A stretch of 23,434 nt of DNA, taken from the NCBI GenBank assembly GCA_045653805.1, contig JAZOMF010000003.1, forward strand, positions 1 to 23,434, written 5' to 3'. Each line of letters begins with the position of its first letter. The stretch's first letter is position 1. This DNA comes from SVTX01 sp045653805. GTDB taxonomy: Bacteria > Bacillota > Clostridia > Oscillospirales > CAG-272. Made by a program: the position numbers and the translations under genes. Below are positions 21,258 to 23,434 of the stretch, piece after piece. A model generated the notes under the pieces. That model made no database searches, was not told the origin of the DNA, and saw only the letters and a program-made list of their open reading frames with translations.

Positions 21258-22593
21258 AATTTGGGACGTAAGTGCGCACGTCAGTAAGCTGATTGCTTAC
21301 GTTGCGAACAAGAACAAAACCACGATGGAATTTGAGAACAAAAATTTTGTTGAGTCTGAAAGACTTGCCGCTGAAATTCTTGGTCTGCCCTACGATCATT
21401 TTGCAACGGAGGAAAAGAAATTTGTCACGGGAATTAACTGCACACCCGAGAACGCGAACGAGGTGATGCTAACACTCTTGGAGGACACGGACAGTTCAGA
21501 CATTCAAGCCTACCACGGCTACCAATCCTTTAAGCCCGGCGAGGTTACTCCCGACGTTGCTCACGCTATCGGAGTTCAGCTTGCCAACGAGCTATGGGGC
21601 GAGGACTTTCCCGTTGTGGTCGCCACCCATATAGATCGCGGACACGTACACAATCACTTCTGTCTATCGGCAACGGGGTTTTCGGGTAAGCGGTATCACG
21701 ATTGCAAAGCCACTTATAAGCTGATGCGCGAAACCTCGGACAGACTTTGCAGGGAGTATGGTCTATCTGTCATCGAGAAGCCGAAGCAACAAGGAGCCAA
21801 GCATATCGCGGAGGTTCACGCCGAGAAGAAAGGAATACCGACGATACGCGATCAGATACGCGCGGACATTATGGCAATTTCAAATTTTGAACTTAACTTG
21901 AAAAACTTTTATAGACGTATGCGTGACCTCGGCTACACCTTTGAGTACCGAGGACAGTATCTTCGCATCAAGCCGTATGGCTCTAACAAGTTCTTCCGTA
22001 TGGACAAGCTCGGTGCGGAATATACAGAGGAAGCTATTAAGGCGCGGATGGTAAAAAACGCGCGCGAATATAGTTGGGTGAAGGTACAGTATTATAAGCC
22101 GACCTTGGATGAAAAGCCGAAGGGACTACGCGCCCTATATCTTCACTACCTCTACCTGCTCGGAGCAGTACCGAAGGTCATCCCCAAAAATCCCGAAGCC
22201 TATGCTGCCATCAAGGATGACATTCGTCGCGCCCGTATGTACTCGGAGCAAGCCAAGTTTCTCGGCAAGTACGGACTTGAAACGAAAGATGATCTCATTC
22301 AGCACGCTCTGAAGGTCGATCCGCAAATTAAGGCGCTATGCAAGGAACGACGAACACTTTGGAATAAGATTCGTTGGATGAAGGATCCCGAGCAAGTGCA
22401 ACCGATACGCGACGAGGTCTTTGCGCTGACATTGAAGATAAAAACGCTTCGCAAGGAGTTTGCGATGTGCAAGGACGTATATGACCGAAGCGCATCCGTT
22501 GAGCGAACCGTAATGCTGATCGAGTTCCCGCAGCTATTGGAGCAAGAAAAGCAGAAATCCGCCCACAAAAAGGACGGACGCGAGGACAGATAA
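21244..22593 (+). CDS. Relaxase / mobilization nuclease
   Basis: A 449-aa relaxase of the MobA/VirD2 type (relaxase PF03432-like). The N-terminus MATTKIWDVSAHVSKLIAYV contains a plausible catalytic tyrosine (Y19). The metal motif HIDRGHVHNHF supplies the three histidines (HxDx2HxHNH). Further family features are TGINC and YDCKATYKLMRETSDRLC-like helices. The C-terminal third is basic and partly coiled. I accept a TTG start at 21244 because AAAGGAG lies 9 nt upstream and the MATTK opening is typical. It nicks oriT and pilots the strand to a recipient. With no conjugation pore genes present, the element is mobilizable rather than self-transmissible within this window. Confidence 0.88.
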   Translation: MATTKIWDVSAHVSKLIAYVANKNKTTMEFENKNFVESERLAAEILGLPYDHFATEEKKFVTGINCTPENANEVMLTLLEDTDSSDIQAYHGYQSFKPGEVTPDVAHAIGVQLANELWGEDFPVVVATHIDRGHVHNHFCLSATGFSGKRYHDCKATYKLMRETSDRLCREYGLSVIEKPKQQGAKHIAEVHAEKKGIPTIRDQIRADIMAISNFELNLKNFYRRMRDLGYTFEYRGQYLRIKPYGSNKFFRMDKLGAEYTEEAIKARMVKNAREYSWVKVQYYKPTLDEKPKGLRALYLHYLYLLGAVPKVIPKNPEAYAAIKDDIRRARMYSEQAKFLGKYGLETKDDLIQHALKVDPQIKALCKERRTLWNKIRWMKDPEQVQPIRDEVFALTLKIKTLRKEFAMCKDVYDRSASVERTVMLIEFPQLLEQEKQKSAHKKDGREDR

Positions 22594-22598
22594 AGGTG

Positions 22599-22760
22599 CG
22601 GTCTTGACCGTATAAATTTGCTACCGCCCGCGAAGGCAGTTTTACGGTCTTGACCGAAGAAAAACGGCATTTTTCCGTTTCTGGCACCTCAAAACGTATC
22701 CTACACCACAAAGGCACTTTCTGTTGGAAAATCCGCATTTTTCCACGCTCTTGACCGAGT
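22599..22760. repeat. Three TCTTGACCG repeats between the relaxase and accessory genes
   Basis: CGGTCTTGACCG, a perfect 5-bp palindrome with 2-nt centre, occurs at 22599-22610 and 22645-22656. A partial copy CTCTTGACCGAG is at 22748-22759. The 220-bp gap has no gene. The copies may be protein-binding sites or parts of a structured leader for the following two genes. Confidence 0.5.
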
Positions 22761-22817
22761 GTTTTTGAGAGAAAAACGTCTTACTTCAAAAATTTTATGA
22801 AATTAGGAGAAAAAAGA

Positions 22818-23111
22818 ATGATAACGAATAAAACCAAAAGCCAAAAGACAACCGAAATCTATTTTGATGAAACACCCGCCCCCGTAGTCATACGGACACA
22901 CAACACAAATCTAAAGAAGCGCCTGCTTTCCTTTGCCGAGAAGTTTCCATCACTTTGCAGGCTGACCGACGATGACGAGCTTGGATACCTTTCCTTTGAG
23001 GTTGATAAGAAAAGGTTTGCCTACCGCATCACCGAGCCGTACACCGAGGAACGCAAGGCAATAGCAAGAGCCAAGATGAACGAGATCAACAATAAGGAGG
23101 ACATTGGATGA
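22818..23111 (+). CDS. Uncharacterised mobile-element accessory protein (97 aa)
   Basis: A 97-aa basic protein with IYFDETPAPVVIRTHNTNLKK at its start (about 13-33), then RLLSFAEKFPSLCRL, GYLSFEVDKKRFAYRITEPY and a basic C-terminal helix. I have seen this pattern in clostridial conjugative and mobilizable elements but know no function. AGGAGA lies about 8 nt before the ATG; an in-frame ATG at 22797 would place the SD inside the gene. Its stop overlaps the next start (ATGA), so the two form an operon. Confidence 0.75.
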   Translation: MITNKTKSQKTTEIYFDETPAPVVIRTHNTNLKKRLLSFAEKFPSLCRLTDDDELGYLSFEVDKKRFAYRITEPYTEERKAIARAKMNEINNKEDIG

Positions 23112-23401
23112 CCGAAAACAAGAATTACAGAACTACTCATATCATCACAACTCATACCGACGAAGAATATGAAATGATTCAAGCCATTCTTCGGGATAAC
23201 GAAAAGAAAATACCGCTCCTTGAAGCTATGACGCGAGAGGAGCGTATCGAGCATTTCCGTCGTGGGCTCTATCCTCAAGACATCAACTTTGATATGGACT
23301 TCGGTAGCACGGTTCTTCACGTGCAGAGTAAGTTCACAAAAGTCTCGGCGGATAGCATCCCCGACAAGGTGCAGAGAGTATCACAAAAAATTAACAGTTA
23401 A
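23108..23401 (+). CDS. Uncharacterised mobile-element accessory protein (97 aa)
   Basis: A 97-aa soluble protein starting MTENKNYRTTHIITTHTDEE, rich in charged residues, with AMTREERIEHFRRGLYPQD in the middle. No family is recognised. It overlaps the preceding gene by 4 nt with AAGGAGG just upstream of its ATG, so it is translated from the same mRNA. The last 33 bases of the window after it hold nothing recognisable. Confidence 0.7.
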   Translation: MTENKNYRTTHIITTHTDEEYEMIQAILRDNEKKIPLLEAMTREERIEHFRRGLYPQDINFDMDFGSTVLHVQSKFTKVSADSIPDKVQRVSQKINS

Positions 23402-23434
23402 TACGCAGACTTTAGCGTTGTAAAGTGTTGAAAT

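Overview
The window looks like chromosome plus integrated mobile DNA from a low-to-medium-GC Firmicute, most likely a gut-type member of the Clostridia. The reasons are the TTGACA/TATAAT promoters at 16-18 bp spacing, AAGGAGG-type ribosome binding sites, CCA-encoded tRNA genes, and TnpV, DUF6809 and MobC/relaxase proteins of the kind carried by clostridial mobilizable elements. No species can be named from the sequence alone.

Left part (1-5330), GC-richer and chromosome-like. The start of an IS30-like transposase runs off the left edge. Next come two minus-strand genes: a FAD oxidoreductase with a C-terminal Rieske domain, and a DUF5596/GNAT-like acyltransferase-type protein. Divergent from these is an L-cysteine desulfidase-type gene (cyuA/UPF0597) followed by a small DUF1653 gene. 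A third transcription unit has been destroyed: a strong promoter and RBS lead into a 23-codon stub, inside a rearranged stretch that carries two copies of an 82-bp terminator-containing segment. tRNA-Ser(UGA) is on the minus strand; tRNA-Leu(UAA) and an initiator tRNA-Met follow on the plus strand.

Junction (5290-6600). Directly after the initiator tRNA the sequence changes character. It holds a decayed partial copy of the same tRNA, several hairpin terminators, an array of about nine short palindromes with mirrored linkers, one AT-rich orphan gene, and a repeat- and hairpin-rich leader.

Mobile element (about 6340 to the right edge). It starts with tnpV and a DUF6809 gene and ends with a structured noncoding stretch, a probable transfer origin, mobC, a relaxase and two small accessory genes. 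No integrase is visible, so the element must extend further right or be mobilized in trans.

Cargo (7286-20147). A near-perfect promoter preceded by four helically phased ATAAAC repeats drives a compact operon of five genes: an excisionase-like HTH protein, a HEPN-SNF2 helicase of 1192 aa, a sacsin-like GHKL ATPase of 1162 aa with an HNH-like zinc finger, a macrodomain protein and a GIY-YIG nuclease. It closes at a hairpin terminator. I infer that this is a multi-gene anti-phage or anti-plasmid defence system that I cannot match to a named type. Next come a vWA protein with a mutated MIDAS aspartate, a membrane protein/ADP-ribosylglycohydrolase/PHP-phosphatase cluster, and a protein carrying a copy of the RNA polymerase alpha C-terminal domain. 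Two unrelated ADP-ribose-processing folds (macrodomain and ADP-ribosylglycohydrolase) about 2 kb apart suggest ADP-ribose signalling or counter-toxin chemistry as a theme.

All functional statements rest on reading motifs by eye; no database search was run.
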